This document shows positions 49,992-60,438 of a stretch of 64,000 bases of DNA, in pieces. Origin of the DNA: Fusobacterium gastrosuis (GTDB lineage Bacteria > Fusobacteriota > Fusobacteriia > Fusobacteriales > Fusobacteriaceae). A program made the position numbers and the translations under genes. The notes beneath the pieces are model-generated. The model saw only the letters and a list, made by a program, of their open reading frames with translations. It was not told where the DNA came from and searched no databases. Each line of letters opens with the position of its first letter. Positions within the stretch are counted from its first letter, which is position 1. The stretch is from NCBI RefSeq assembly GCF_900095285.1, contig NZ_LT607734.1, positions 310,001 through 374,000 on the forward strand, given 5' to 3'.

Positions 49992-50585
49992 ATGGCTACA
50001 AAAAGTTTAGAAAAATTAATACTCGAATTCAATAAACTTCCAGGTGTAGGTATTAAATCTGCCACAAGATATGCTTTTTTTATATTAAATCAATCTGAAG
50101 AAGAAGTGAAAAGATTTGTTGAGGCTTTAGAATCTGTTAAAAAAAATGTAAAAAAATGTTCTATTTGTGGTAATTTTTGTGAAAATGACATCTGTGATAT
50201 TTGTTCTGATAATTTAAGAGATGATTCTATCATTTGTGTAGTTGAAGATAGTAAAGATATTATTACTTTAGAAAAAACTACAAAATTTAAAGGTGTTTAT
50301 CATGTTTTAGAAGGACATCTGGATCCTCTAAATGGAATAACTCCAAATGAATTAAATATCAAATCTCTTATTAAACGAATAGGTGAAAATGATATAAAGG
50401 AAATTATTTTAGCTACAAATCCTAATTTAGAAGGTGAAACAACAGCCATGTATCTGGCTAAACTGATAAAAAATTTTGATATCAAAGTTACTAAATTAGC
50501 AAGTGGTATTCCTATGGGTGGAAATATAGAGTTTTCTGATACTGCTACTGTTTCAAGAGCACTCGATGATAGAGTAGAGATATAA
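49992..50585 (+). CDS. recR: Recombination mediator protein RecR
   Basis: 197 residues. A helix-hairpin-helix near the start (LPGVGIKSATRYAF), a four-cysteine zinc finger in CSICGNFCENDICDIC near residues 57-72, a TOPRIM domain (ICVVEDSKDIITLE) and a C-terminal Walker-B-like SGIPMGGNIEFSD. Acts with RecO/RecF to load RecA at gaps. Last gene of the acc operon, ending at a terminator. Confidence 0.97.
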   Translation: MATKSLEKLILEFNKLPGVGIKSATRYAFFILNQSEEEVKRFVEALESVKKNVKKCSICGNFCENDICDICSDNLRDDSIICVVEDSKDIITLEKTTKFKGVYHVLEGHLDPLNGITPNELNIKSLIKRIGENDIKEIILATNPNLEGETTAMYLAKLIKNFDIKVTKLASGIPMGGNIEFSDTATVSRALDDRVEI

Positions 50586-50617
50586 AAAAATGCGACACAT
50601 GTGTGTCGCATTTTTTT
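50584..50617. terminator. Terminator between recR and the convergent lipoprotein gene
   Basis: AAAATGCGACACA and TGTGTCGCATTTT form a 13-base stem with a 2-base loop; A-run before and T-run after allow action on both strands. Confidence 0.92.
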
Positions 50618-50620
50618 ATA

Positions 50621-51364
50621 TTAATCTTCCCATTTATCTAGTTTAGAAAAATATCCTGGATATGCTATATATAAAGCTTTTGCATTTATGTTATTTAATT
50701 CTAATTTAGATTTTCCTGATTTTTTATTTAATTCTTTTATTTGTACCACTCTGTCTGAAATTTCTTGATTAAACCATGCTTGTGGGTAGAAGAAATTTTC
50801 TCTCTTTATAAAGGCATTTAAAAGTTTTCTCAATTTTTTTACATCTTTAGAATTTAAGTCATTTTTATTTGAAAATTCTATAATCTTTGCCCATTCTTCC
50901 TTGTCAGCAACAACTTCTTTAATATATTTTGATGGATTATCTACTTGAGAGTTTGCAGATTTTACCATATAATCTACTAGTCCTTTAGGATCTTTTATAT
51001 TTGTATCATCCAATACAAATTTTCTTGGTAATTTATTAACATATCCAGTTAATATATCTAAGAATTTATCATAGTCTTCATCTGTTATTTGGTTTGAATC
51101 TGTCTTCGCTAAAGTTTCAAAAAAGTGTAAATGTCTATCTGACATTCTTCCAGTTTTTCTAAGATTCATTAAAGGATTTTCATCTCCGAACCAATCAGGA
51201 ATATCTGACTCACTAACTACCACACCAGTTATAGTTTGTTCCCAATTTTGAGCTGCTGCCTTATTTAAAGCATACTTTTCCTCTAAAGTTCCTTTTTTTA
51301 CTTTTGCTCCTGTACATGATGCAAATAATAACACTGCTGCTAATCCTAATACAATTTTTTTCAT
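50621..51364 (-). CDS. Lipoprotein of unknown function
   Basis: 247 residues from the ATG at 51364 (KKIVLGLAAVLLFASCTG); longer frames upstream overlap secA and have no signal, so I reject them. The lipobox is LFASC, cysteine at residue 16. The mature part is mostly helical and charged, with WFGDENPLMNLRKTG, a repeat-free central region and a C-terminal YIAYPGYFSKLDKW. AGGAGG precedes it. It begins 10 bases after secA and shares its transcript. I do not recognise a family; the composition and gene order suggest a Fusobacterium-specific surface or periplasm protein. Confidence 0.75.
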   Translation of the reverse strand: MKKIVLGLAAVLLFASCTGAKVKKGTLEEKYALNKAAAQNWEQTITGVVVSESDIPDWFGDENPLMNLRKTGRMSDRHLHFFETLAKTDSNQITDEDYDKFLDILTGYVNKLPRKFVLDDTNIKDPKGLVDYMVKSANSQVDNPSKYIKEVVADKEEWAKIIEFSNKNDLNSKDVKKLRKLLNAFIKRENFFYPQAWFNQEISDRVVQIKELNKKSGKSKLELNNINAKALYIAYPGYFSKLDKWED

Positions 51365-51374
51365 ATTTCCTCCT

Positions 51375-54002
51375 TTATCTTCCACAACATTTTTCATATG
51401 GTTTTCCACTTCCACAAGAACAAGTTCCTTCAGGAATTTCTTTTACTTCTTCTGAAATAACTTCCACTTCTGATTTTTCTTCTTCATTTCTTACAACTAC
51501 TTTAAAAAGGAATGATGTTGTTTGTTCTTGAATTGTTTTAATCATTTGTTCAAAAATTTGTCCTGATAAAAGTTTGTATTCTACTACTGGATCTCTTTGC
51601 CCATAAGCTCTTAAATAAATACTTTCTCTTAAACCATCAAGAGCTTTTAAATGTTCTCTCCATCTATTATCAACCACTTCAAATAGTATATATTTTTCTA
51701 ATTTTCTCATGAAGTCATCTCCAACTTCATTTTCTTTTTCTTGATATTTTCCAGCTAATTTTTCATATAATCTTTCTGCATAAGTTTCTTTTGTATGACG
51801 AAGATATTCTTTTTCTTCTACTTCCTCATAACCATAGTAGTCATTTAGATATTCGTTTAGTCCATCTATATCCCAATCTTCTTTCATTTCTGCAGCAAAT
51901 TTTTCTTGAACTTTTAGATAAATATTTTCTTTTAACATTTCTAAAATTTTATCTTTTAGATTATCTATTGCTAAAGCAGAATTTCTACTTTCATAAATAG
52001 CTGTTCTTTGCTTATTCATTACATCATCAAATTCTAGAAGGTTCTTTCTTATTCCAAAGTTTCTAGCTTCTATTTTTTTCTGAGCTTTTTCAATAGCAGA
52101 GTTTATCATTTTATGTGTTATTGGCTCTCCTTCTGGTAACTTTAATTTGTCCATCCAAAGCATTACTCTTTCAGACCCAAACAGACGCATCAAATCATCT
52201 TCCAATGATAAATAGAATTCTGATTCTCCCGGATCTCCTTGTCTTCCTGATCTACCTCTTAATTGATTATCTATTCTTCTTGATTCATGTCTTTCTGTTC
52301 CTAATATAAATAAGCCGCCTAAATCTAATACTTTAGCTTTTTCTTCAAGGCATTGAGCTTGATATTTTTCTAATACTTCTTGGAATTTTTCATCTTCTCT
52401 TGAACTTACTTCTGATAATGCCATAAATTCTGGGTTTCCCCCAAGCATTATATCTGTTCCTCTACCCGCCATATTTGTTGCTATTGTTACAGCTTTATAT
52501 CTTCCTGCTTGAGCAACTATCTCAGCTTCTTGAGCATGGAATTTAGCATTCAAAACATTATGAGGTATCTTCTTTGTCTTTAAAAGTTCTGATAATTCTT
52601 CTGAACTTTTTATAGATATTGTACCTACAAGAACTGGTTGTCCTTTTGAGTACAACTCTTCTATTCTCGCTACAATTGCATTTATTTTTTCTTTTTTTGT
52701 TTTATAAACAAGGTCAGCATGATCTTTTCTTATTACAGGCATATTTGTTGGAATAACCACTACTTGTAAGCCATAAGTATGAACAAATTCTGTTGCTTCT
52801 GTTTCAGCTGTACCAGTCATACCAGCTAATTTTTCATACATTCTGAAATAATTTTGAAGAGTTATTGTTGCTAAGGTTTGATTTTCACTTGCTATATTAA
52901 CTCCTTCTTTTGCTTCAATAGCTTGATGTAGACCATCTGAATATCTTCTACCTTCCATAGCTCTTCCAGTAAACTCATCAATTATTACAACTTCTCCATT
53001 ATCTTTTACAAGATAATCTCTATCTCTTTTAAATAATTCTTTTGCTTTTAAAGCTTGGTTTAAATAATGTGTTAACTCAACATGTTCAGGGGAATATAAA
53101 TTTTCTATTCTCAATAATTGTTCTATCTTTTTTACCCCTTTTTCAGTTAAAACAATATTTCTGGCTTTTTCATCTACTTCATAATCTCCCCATTTTTCAT
53201 CAGGAATATTCATAGCTTTCTTTTCTTTTATATTTTTTATTTTTTCAGTTTCAAAACTTCTATTTAACATAGACACAACTTGGAATGAAATTTGATACCA
53301 TTTTACTCTGTCTTCTGCTGCACCAGAAATAATAAGAGGTGTTCTAGCTTCATCTATAAGAATTGAGTCAACTTCGTCAACTATACAGAAATTTAATTTT
53401 CTTTGAACTTTATCTTTCAAATTTGATACCATATTATCTCTTAAATAATCAAATCCAAATTCTGAGTTTGTCCCATAAGTTATATCTGCACTATAAGCTT
53501 CTTTTCTAACTTGTGTAGAAAGTCCATTTAAGATTGCGGCAGAACTTAATCCTAAAAATCCATATAATCTTGACATCTGATCTCTATCTCTTTTTGCCAA
53601 GTAATCATTAACTGTTATTACATGAACTCCTTTACCAGTAAGAGCATTCAAATATACTGGACATGTAGCTACAAGTGTTTTCCCTTCTCCAGTTTTCATT
53701 TCAGTTATTTTTCCTTGGTGTAAAACTATACCACCTATCAATTGAACATCATAATGTCTTAAACCTAAAACTCTTTTTGATGCTTCTCTAACTGTTGCAA
53801 ATGCTTCAACTAATATATCATCTAAAGTTTCTCCCTTTGCTAATCTTTCTTTAAAATTTCTTGTTTTATCCTTTAAGTCATCATCTGAAAGTTTTTCATA
53901 TTCTGGTTCCAAAGCATTTATTTTATGTACTACTTTTGTCAAAGATTTGATTTCTCTATCATTTCTTGTTCCAAAAATCTTTTTTAATAAAGCACTTATC
54001 AT
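51375..54002 (-). CDS. secA: Preprotein translocase ATPase subunit SecA
   Basis: Motor of the Sec pathway. 875 residues, standard. Seen: [13 protein letters not shown] (Walker A) near residue 101, [66 protein letters not shown], and a C-terminal zinc motif [15 protein letters not shown] that binds SecB or lipids. The downstream lipoprotein depends on this export route, though gene order may be coincidental. Confidence 0.98.
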   Translation of the reverse strand: MISALLKKIFGTRNDREIKSLTKVVHKINALEPEYEKLSDDDLKDKTRNFKERLAKGETLDDILVEAFATVREASKRVLGLRHYDVQLIGGIVLHQGKITEMKTGEGKTLVATCPVYLNALTGKGVHVITVNDYLAKRDRDQMSRLYGFLGLSSAAILNGLSTQVRKEAYSADITYGTNSEFGFDYLRDNMVSNLKDKVQRKLNFCIVDEVDSILIDEARTPLIISGAAEDRVKWYQISFQVVSMLNRSFETEKIKNIKEKKAMNIPDEKWGDYEVDEKARNIVLTEKGVKKIEQLLRIENLYSPEHVELTHYLNQALKAKELFKRDRDYLVKDNGEVVIIDEFTGRAMEGRRYSDGLHQAIEAKEGVNIASENQTLATITLQNYFRMYEKLAGMTGTAETEATEFVHTYGLQVVVIPTNMPVIRKDHADLVYKTKKEKINAIVARIEELYSKGQPVLVGTISIKSSEELSELLKTKKIPHNVLNAKFHAQEAEIVAQAGRYKAVTIATNMAGRGTDIMLGGNPEFMALSEVSSREDEKFQEVLEKYQAQCLEEKAKVLDLGGLFILGTERHESRRIDNQLRGRSGRQGDPGESEFYLSLEDDLMRLFGSERVMLWMDKLKLPEGEPITHKMINSAIEKAQKKIEARNFGIRKNLLEFDDVMNKQRTAIYESRNSALAIDNLKDKILEMLKENIYLKVQEKFAAEMKEDWDIDGLNEYLNDYYGYEEVEEKEYLRHTKETYAERLYEKLAGKYQEKENEVGDDFMRKLEKYILFEVVDNRWREHLKALDGLRESIYLRAYGQRDPVVEYKLLSGQIFEQMIKTIQEQTTSFLFKVVVRNEEEKSEVEVISEEVKEIPEGTCSCGSGKPYEKCCGR

Positions 54003-54056
54003 TATTTTTTCCTCACTTTTTAAAAATTTATCATTTTATACTTTAACATAATTTAC

Positions 54057-56075
54057 CTATTTAGTCAAATTTTGCTTGATTTCTATGAATTCTTCCTCTG
54101 TTATTATCTTTATAGTTTCTATCTCTTGAGCTTTCTTTAATTTGCTTCCAGCTTTTTCCCCAACTATTAAATAATCCAAATTTTTACTAACTGCACTTAA
54201 ATTCTTTCCTCCTAATTTTTCTATCTCTTCCTTTATCTCTTCTCGCGTAAAGTTTTTTAAACTTCCTGTAAATAAAAAAGTTTTTCCTTCAAAAATACTA
54301 TTTTTTTCTGATTTTATTTTTTCTTCTAATTGAAATTTTAGCCCCTTTTCTTTCAATTTATTTATTAGATTTCTATTTTTTTCTTTCTTAAAAAATTCTA
54401 TAATTTCTCTAGCTGCTATTTCTCCTATTCCATCTATACTTTGTAAGTCCTCAAATTTCATTTCCATCAATTTATCTATATTTTCACTTGCACTTGCAAG
54501 TATCTTAGAAGCAACCTTGCCTATAAATGGTATTCCTAAAGAGTAGATAACTTTGTCATACTCTCTTTGTTTACTTTCTTCTATTGAGTTAAGTAAATTA
54601 TCTACACTTTTTTTCCCCATTTTCTCCAGTTGTTCAATTTCTTCTCTATAATTTTTTAAATCATATATATCTGCTACATCTTTTAAATACTTTAGTTCCA
54701 GAAATCTCTCTATTATTTTTGATCCAAGCCCTGTTATATTTAACGCATCTCTAGACACAAAATACTCTAATTCTCCCTGTATTTTTGCAGGACAATTCTC
54801 ATTTGTACATTTTATGTCCACAAGCCCTTCTTCTCTTTTTAATTCTCCATTACATACTGGACAATTAGTTGGTTCAACTATTTTTATTTCGGTCCCATCT
54901 CTTAATTCTTTTACTGATTTTACAACTTGTGGTATTATTTCTGCTGCTTTTTCAATAAAAACCCTATCACCTATTCTAATATCTTTTCTCTGAATTTCAT
55001 TTATGTTATGTAAACTAGCTCTTTTTACTTTACTTCCAGATAATTCAACCTCTTCAAGTTCCGCTACTGGTGTAAGTTTCCCTGTTCTTCCTACCTGCCA
55101 TGTCACAGCATTTAGTTTAGTTGTCACCTGATTTGCTGGGAATTTATATGCTATTGCCCATCTAGGAGTTTTACTTGTATATCCTATTTTCTCCCAAAAA
55201 TTTATGTTATCAACTTTAATCACTAGTCCATCTGTTTCATATGGTAAACTTTCTCTTTCTTTTTCCCAATATTTTATTCTTTCTTTTATTTGCTCAACAT
55301 TTTCTAAAAGTTCAAAAATACCTGTTGTCTTTATTCCTAATTTTTTTAAAAATTCTATACTTTCAATGTGTGACTTCAAATTATACTTTTCTGCATCTAC
55401 TAAGAAATAAAAATAAGCATCAAGCCCTCTTTCTTTTACAACATTTGAATCCAATTGTCTTAAAGTACCGCTTGCTGCATTTCTAGGATTGGCGAAAATT
55501 TCTTCACCTTTTTCTAGTCTTAATTCATTTAATTTTTTAAAATTTTCAATTGGTAGAACAATTTCTCCTCTTATTTCAAGGTCCAAATTTTCTGTCAATG
55601 TCTTAGCTACACTCTCTATTCTCATAACATTTTCTGTTACATCTTCACCTATATATCCATCTCCACGAGTTATAGCTCTAATTAATTTCCCAGATTTATA
55701 TATTAAACTTATTGAAAGTCCATCTAATTTTACTTCTAAACAATATTTCAATTTTTCCTCAGTGTCATTCTTTTTCTTAATTCTCTCAATAAAATCCAAT
55801 ACTTCTCCATCATTATAGCTATTTGCTAGACTTAACATAGGATGCTTATGTTCAACCTTTTGAAACTTAGTACTACTTTTTTCACTAAAACCTACTTTCT
55901 CAGTTGGTGAATTTTCATCTCTAAATTTTGGATTAATTTCCTCCAACTTTTTTAATTCTTCTAATAACTTATCATATTCATAATCAGATATAGGACTTTC
56001 TCCAGTTCCATAATAAATTTCATTGTATTTTTTTATTTTCTCTCTCAACTCTTTTATTTTATCCAAAATTTCCAT
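54057..56075 (-). CDS. ligA: NAD-dependent DNA ligase
   Basis: 672 residues. Domains in order: Ia (NAD binding, YDKLLEEL, ENSPTEKVG), adenylation with the active lysine in LEVKLDGLSISLIYKSG near residue 115 and RGDGYIGEDVT, OB fold, a four-cysteine zinc finger (CPVCNGEL and CTNENCPAKI near 405-432), helix-hairpin-helix repeats and a C-terminal BRCT domain. Overlaps mnmA by 17 bases. Confidence 0.98.
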   Translation of the reverse strand: MEILDKIKELREKIKKYNEIYYGTGESPISDYEYDKLLEELKKLEEINPKFRDENSPTEKVGFSEKSSTKFQKVEHKHPMLSLANSYNDGEVLDFIERIKKKNDTEEKLKYCLEVKLDGLSISLIYKSGKLIRAITRGDGYIGEDVTENVMRIESVAKTLTENLDLEIRGEIVLPIENFKKLNELRLEKGEEIFANPRNAASGTLRQLDSNVVKERGLDAYFYFLVDAEKYNLKSHIESIEFLKKLGIKTTGIFELLENVEQIKERIKYWEKERESLPYETDGLVIKVDNINFWEKIGYTSKTPRWAIAYKFPANQVTTKLNAVTWQVGRTGKLTPVAELEEVELSGSKVKRASLHNINEIQRKDIRIGDRVFIEKAAEIIPQVVKSVKELRDGTEIKIVEPTNCPVCNGELKREEGLVDIKCTNENCPAKIQGELEYFVSRDALNITGLGSKIIERFLELKYLKDVADIYDLKNYREEIEQLEKMGKKSVDNLLNSIEESKQREYDKVIYSLGIPFIGKVASKILASASENIDKLMEMKFEDLQSIDGIGEIAAREIIEFFKKEKNRNLINKLKEKGLKFQLEEKIKSEKNSIFEGKTFLFTGSLKNFTREEIKEEIEKLGGKNLSAVSKNLDYLIVGEKAGSKLKKAQEIETIKIITEEEFIEIKQNLTK

Positions 56076-57114
56076 ATTCCATCCTTATCATACCGCCTCC
56101 TAAGACAAAATTATTATAAAATAATACTAAATGTTGTCCATTTGCATTATGGGTATTTTTTTCTTCATATTCAAAATATAATATATTATCTTCTAAACTT
56201 AGTTTTCCATAAAAACCTTGACTAGAAAATCTAGGTCTAGCTAATAACTTCATCCCTAATATTTCCTCTAATTCAACATTAAATTTATAATTTAAAAGTT
56301 GGACTTTATCTCTTAATAGTTCATTATATTCACCCAGAACTATTTCATTTTCACTCACTTTTATTTCCGTAATAAAAACTGGCTTTGATAAATTTATTCC
56401 TAAACCTCTCCTTTGACCTAAAGTATATAATTGATATCCTTCATGTCTACCTAAAATATTTCCATTTTTATCAACAAAATTCCCACTTTTAATTCTACTT
56501 CCTAATTTTTTTAATAAAAATTCCTTATATCCCTCTTTTGCAAAACAGATTCCTTGGCTATCCTTTTTGTCATGGACATCAAGTCCTATTTTTTTTGCAA
56601 TTTCTCTAATTTCTTTTTTAGAATATGGTTTTAATGGAAATATCAATCTTTCAACTTTTGCTGAATCTAATCTATAGAGCATATAGGATTGATCTTTTAT
56701 AATACTATGAACACCTTTTAATAAAAATTTGGAAAATTTTTCACAATATTCAACCGAACTGTAATGACCAGTAGCTACATATTTTGCATCGCACTCATCA
56801 GCTATATCAAACAAAATCTTAAATTTTATTTCATCATCACAAATCACGCAAGGAGATGGAGTTTCACCATTATTATAACTCTCTATAAAATATCTGATTA
56901 TTTTTTCTTCAAAATCTTCAAATATATTTACTACTCTATGCTCTATTTTTAATTTTTGAGCTATTTCTTCAGCATCTTCAATATCTTTATTAGTTTTACT
57001 TTCATGTTGATTTAATGTAACGCCTATAACTTCATAACCTTGCTGTTTTAAAAGATATGCCGCTGTACTCGAATCAACCCCACCACTCATACCTAATACA
57101 ACTTTTTCCTTCAT
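56059..57114 (-). CDS. mnmA: tRNA 2-thiouridine synthase MnmA
   Basis: 351 residues. PP-loop GMSGGVDSSTAAYLLKQQG near the N terminus, first catalytic cysteine in SPCVICDDEIKF near residue 90, second cysteine in DSQGICFA near 191. Makes s2U34 in tRNA for Lys, Glu and Gln using IscS-derived sulfur. Overlaps birA by one base and ligA by 17 bases, so these genes form one transcript. Confidence 0.97.
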   Translation of the reverse strand: MKEKVVLGMSGGVDSSTAAYLLKQQGYEVIGVTLNQHESKTNKDIEDAEEIAQKLKIEHRVVNIFEDFEEKIIRYFIESYNNGETPSPCVICDDEIKFKILFDIADECDAKYVATGHYSSVEYCEKFSKFLLKGVHSIIKDQSYMLYRLDSAKVERLIFPLKPYSKKEIREIAKKIGLDVHDKKDSQGICFAKEGYKEFLLKKLGSRIKSGNFVDKNGNILGRHEGYQLYTLGQRRGLGINLSKPVFITEIKVSENEIVLGEYNELLRDKVQLLNYKFNVELEEILGMKLLARPRFSSQGFYGKLSLEDNILYFEYEEKNTHNANGQHLVLFYNNFVLGGGMIRMEYGNFG

Positions 57115-57818
57115 TAGATAAATCCTTTTTCTATTCTTATTTCACCAGCATTAAAATATTTAATTTCATTGTTTATTTTTACTGCCAGTCGTCCATCTTT
57201 GTTTATATCTAAAGCTTCTCCGTTATATACTTCACTTCCAACATTTACTTTAATTTTTTTATTTTTTAGAAAATTATATTTATTTATTTCATCCAATATA
57301 TCTAGCCACTTTCCTGAAGAAAATTTATTGTAATAGTCAGCAAATGTTTCTACTACTGTTAATATGACCTTATCTATATCATGTTTATTTTTCAGACTGA
57401 CTGCAATATCTTTTATTTCTTCAGGAATTTGATTATTAACATTAATCCCTATTCCAATGACAAAGTCATTTTCAACTTTTTCAACTAAAATACCACTTAA
57501 CTTTTTCTCCTCTAAATATATATCATTTGTCCATTTATACTTATAATCGTTCTCTTCAATTTTTTTCATAGCTGATAATGTTGCTATTCCTGCAATCAAT
57601 GGCAATTTAGTATACTCATTTATATCTAGTTTTTTATCAGTTTTTAACAGAAAACTAAAAAGTGCCATTCCTTTAGATGACACCCAAGTATTTCCTCTTC
57701 TTCCCCTGCCTGAAGTTTGGTTTTTAGCAGATACTATGTCATACGAAGAGAATTTATCTATATTTTTTTTCATATAATTGTTTGTTGAATCTATTTCGTC
57801 TAGTTTTAAAAATTTCAT
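57114..57818 (-). CDS. birA: Biotin--[acetyl-CoA-carboxylase] ligase
   Basis: 234 residues: only the catalytic biotin-protein ligase and the C-terminal SH3-like domain, without the N-terminal winged helix, so it is not expected to repress transcription. The biotinyl-AMP loop GRGRRGNTWVSSKGMAL is near residue 37 and the KWTNDIYLEEKKLSGILVE segment near 99 carries the catalytic lysine. Likely modifies the biotin carrier of acetyl-CoA carboxylase (accDA in this window) and sodium-pumping decarboxylases (inference). Confidence 0.95.
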   Translation of the reverse strand: MKFLKLDEIDSTNNYMKKNIDKFSSYDIVSAKNQTSGRGRRGNTWVSSKGMALFSFLLKTDKKLDINEYTKLPLIAGIATLSAMKKIEENDYKYKWTNDIYLEEKKLSGILVEKVENDFVIGIGINVNNQIPEEIKDIAVSLKNKHDIDKVILTVVETFADYYNKFSSGKWLDILDEINKYNFLKNKKIKVNVGSEVYNGEALDINKDGRLAVKINNEIKYFNAGEIRIEKGFI

Positions 57819-57832
57819 TTTTTATCCTTTTC

Positions 57833-59110
57833 TTATAAGTATCTAAAATATAAATATATAGTTGCCATAATCAAATTTTCAATCGCTATAACTGAACCAA
57901 ATTTCATAAATTTTATAAAATCTATCTTACATCCTGCCTTAGCTGATGTTCCTACAGCAACCACATTAGTCGCAGAACCAATCATTGTTATACTTCCACC
58001 TAAACATGAACCCATAGATAAAGCCCACCAAAAAACTTTTGTGTCAGCTACATCTTTAAAAGTAGGAATTACTGTTTTTATTATCTTTGAAAATGTTGCA
58101 GCATTTGCTACATTTCCTAGAATAGATGTAAATATTGAAGATAACCACATTACTGAGAAAGTGGCTATTTTAAAATTTCCTGTAGATATTTCAACTATTT
58201 TATTCCCTATAAATTGAATTACTCCTAAATTTTCTATTCCTTTTATCATAATAAAAAGACCAATAAAGAAAAATAATGTATCCCATTCCACACTTTCAAA
58301 TATTTTTTTAGCATTCTTTTTTGCAATAAATGCTAAAAATATTCCACCTGATAAAGAAATCACAGCTAGACCTTTATTAATAAAATTATTCAAAATAAAA
58401 CCAATTATTATTAAAATCAAAATTATAATTGATTGCTTTAAGAGTTTTTTGTCTTTTATAATTCTCTCTGACTCTAATTCCATAATTTTTGCTTTTAGCT
58501 CATTTGAAACTTTCATATCTTTTATATATAAAAAATATACCGATACCAATAATACTATAAGAGCTATTATTGTCATGGGTGCTGTATTTAACAAAAACTC
58601 ATTGAAAGATAGATTCCCTTCACTTCCTATGATAAGTTGTGTAGGATCTCCAATTAAAGTTGCCATTCCGCCTATATCTGATGCTAAAACTTCCGTCATT
58701 ACAAATGGAAATGGATCCAATTTTAATTCCTTAGCTAACAATATGGAAACAGGTGCCATTAATAATATTGTTGTTACATTGTCTAAAAATGCTGAGCTTC
58801 CTGCTGTAACAAGTGATAACAATACCAATAATGTAAACGGTTCTCCTCTTACAATTTTTACCACTTTTATTGCAAACCACTGAAATATCCCTGTTTCTGA
58901 TATTAAAGAAACAGTAATCATCATACCTATTAATAACAGAAGAATTTCCAAACGACTATGAATGGTTTCCAAAATTTCTTCTTCACTGACAATTCCTAAA
59001 AAACTCATTGCTAATGCACCTAGCATAGTTGCATACACAGCTGCAACTTTCTCTGTTATTATACAATAAAAGACACCTACGAAAATAAGTAATCCTATAA
59101 TTAGTAACAT
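57833..59110 (-). CDS. NhaD/ArsB-type ion permease, copy 1
   Basis: 425 residues, about 11 membrane helices, of the ion-transporter superfamily that includes NhaD and ArsB. Seen: LLLIGMMITVSLISETGIFQWFA, SSAFLDNVTTILLMAPVSIL, and the twin re-entrant motif DPTQLIIGSEGNLSFN with ATNVVAVGTSAKAGC near the end. The second copy upstream is close to it over the whole length. The ion carried (sodium/proton or an oxyanion) is not readable. It lies 14 bases before birA, so it belongs to the same minus-strand run. Confidence 0.88.
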   Translation of the reverse strand: MLLIIGLLIFVGVFYCIITEKVAAVYATMLGALAMSFLGIVSEEEILETIHSRLEILLLLIGMMITVSLISETGIFQWFAIKVVKIVRGEPFTLLVLLSLVTAGSSAFLDNVTTILLMAPVSILLAKELKLDPFPFVMTEVLASDIGGMATLIGDPTQLIIGSEGNLSFNEFLLNTAPMTIIALIVLLVSVYFLYIKDMKVSNELKAKIMELESERIIKDKKLLKQSIIILILIIIGFILNNFINKGLAVISLSGGIFLAFIAKKNAKKIFESVEWDTLFFFIGLFIMIKGIENLGVIQFIGNKIVEISTGNFKIATFSVMWLSSIFTSILGNVANAATFSKIIKTVIPTFKDVADTKVFWWALSMGSCLGGSITMIGSATNVVAVGTSAKAGCKIDFIKFMKFGSVIAIENLIMATIYLYFRYL

Positions 59111-59143
59111 TTATCCCACTAGCCTTTCATTTATATCAATATT

Positions 59144-60418
59144 TTATAAATATCTAAAATACAAATATACTGTTGCCATAATTAAATTTTGTATTGATAT
59201 TATTGCACCAAATTTCATAAACTTTATAAAATCTATTTTACATCCTGCTTTAGCTGAAGCCCCAACAGCAACTACATTGGTTGCGGAACCCAACATTGTC
59301 ATATTTCCACCTAAACAAGAACCAAAAGATAATGCCCACCAAAAAGCTTTTGTATTGCCTATGTGTTGAAAACTTGGTTCCATTATTTTTACTATCTTTG
59401 AAAATGTTGCAGCATTTGCTACATTTCCTATTATAGAAGTAAACCCTGCTGAAATCCACATTAATGAAATAGTTGCACTCGCAAATTTCCCTTCAGTTAT
59501 TAATATTAACTTATCCCCAATAAATTTTATTATATTCAAATTTTCTATTCCTTTTATCATCATAAATAAACCTATAAAGAAAAATAAAGTTTCCCATTCT
59601 ACTCCCTCAAACATTTCTTTGGGTGTTCTTTTAGATAATAAAGATAAAAGTACTGCTCCTGATAATGATATTATAGCTAACCCTTTGTCAACAAAATTAT
59701 TTAATATAAAACCTATTATAACTAAAAGAAATATTACTATTGATTGTTTTAACAGCTTTAAATCTTTAAGAGATCTTGATGAATCCAATTCCATTATCTT
59801 AGCTTTTAATTCATTTGAAACTTCCATATCTTTACCATACATAAGATATACTGTAACTAACAACATCACCATTGAAATTATTGACATTGGTGCTGTATTT
59901 ATTAAAAATTCATTAAAAGTTAATTCACCTTCTGCACCTATAATAAGTTGTGTAGGATCTCCAATAAGTGTTGCTAATCCACCTATATTAGCAGACATTA
60001 CTTCTGTTATTACAAATGGAAATGGATTAAGCTTTAATTGTTTTGCAAGCAATATTGAAACTGGTGCCATAAGTAATATTGTTGTAACATTATCTAAAAA
60101 AGCAGAACATACTCCAGTCACAACTGATAAAAGGATTATTAATTTAAATGGTTCTCCTCTTACTAGCTGTGCTACTTTTATTGCAAACCATTGAAACACT
60201 CCAGTTTCTGAGATTAGAAGAACTATCATCATCATACCTATCAATAAAAATAATATTTCTAATCTACTATAAACCGCTTCTAAAACATCTTCTTCATTCA
60301 TTATTCCTATAAGCGACATAGCCAACCCACCTGACATAGTTGCCCAAGGAGCTGCTATTTTCTCTGTTATTATGCAATAAAATACAATTATAAAAATAGC
60401 TATTCCCAATATTAACAT
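59144..60418 (-). CDS. NhaD/ArsB-type ion permease, copy 2
   Basis: 424 residues, clearly paralogous with the gene at 57833-59110: the N terminus (IIEKIAAPWATMSGG against ITEKVAAVYATMLGA) and the C-terminal KAGCKIDFIKFMKFG are near identical, with most changes in loops. Same motifs: SAFLDNVTTILLMAPVS, DPTQLIIGAEGELTF, GSATNVVAVGASAKAG. It is a tandem duplicate. The gene 20 bases upstream codes for a PTS-IIA/CBS protein that may regulate one or both copies. Confidence 0.88.
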   Translation of the reverse strand: MLILGIAIFIIVFYCIITEKIAAPWATMSGGLAMSLIGIMNEEDVLEAVYSRLEILFLLIGMMMIVLLISETGVFQWFAIKVAQLVRGEPFKLIILLSVVTGVCSAFLDNVTTILLMAPVSILLAKQLKLNPFPFVITEVMSANIGGLATLIGDPTQLIIGAEGELTFNEFLINTAPMSIISMVMLLVTVYLMYGKDMEVSNELKAKIMELDSSRSLKDLKLLKQSIVIFLLVIIGFILNNFVDKGLAIISLSGAVLLSLLSKRTPKEMFEGVEWETLFFFIGLFMMIKGIENLNIIKFIGDKLILITEGKFASATISLMWISAGFTSIIGNVANAATFSKIVKIMEPSFQHIGNTKAFWWALSFGSCLGGNMTMLGSATNVVAVGASAKAGCKIDFIKFMKFGAIISIQNLIMATVYLYFRYL

Positions 60419-60438
60419 TCTTTTCTCCTCTTTAATTA

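Noticed and set aside
58449-58883. 144-codon plus-strand frame antisense to permease copy 1, with a similar 191-codon frame at 59619-60194 over copy 2
   Set aside because: They are mirror frames of two homologous membrane-protein genes; shared occurrence follows from the duplication, and neither has a ribosome-binding site.
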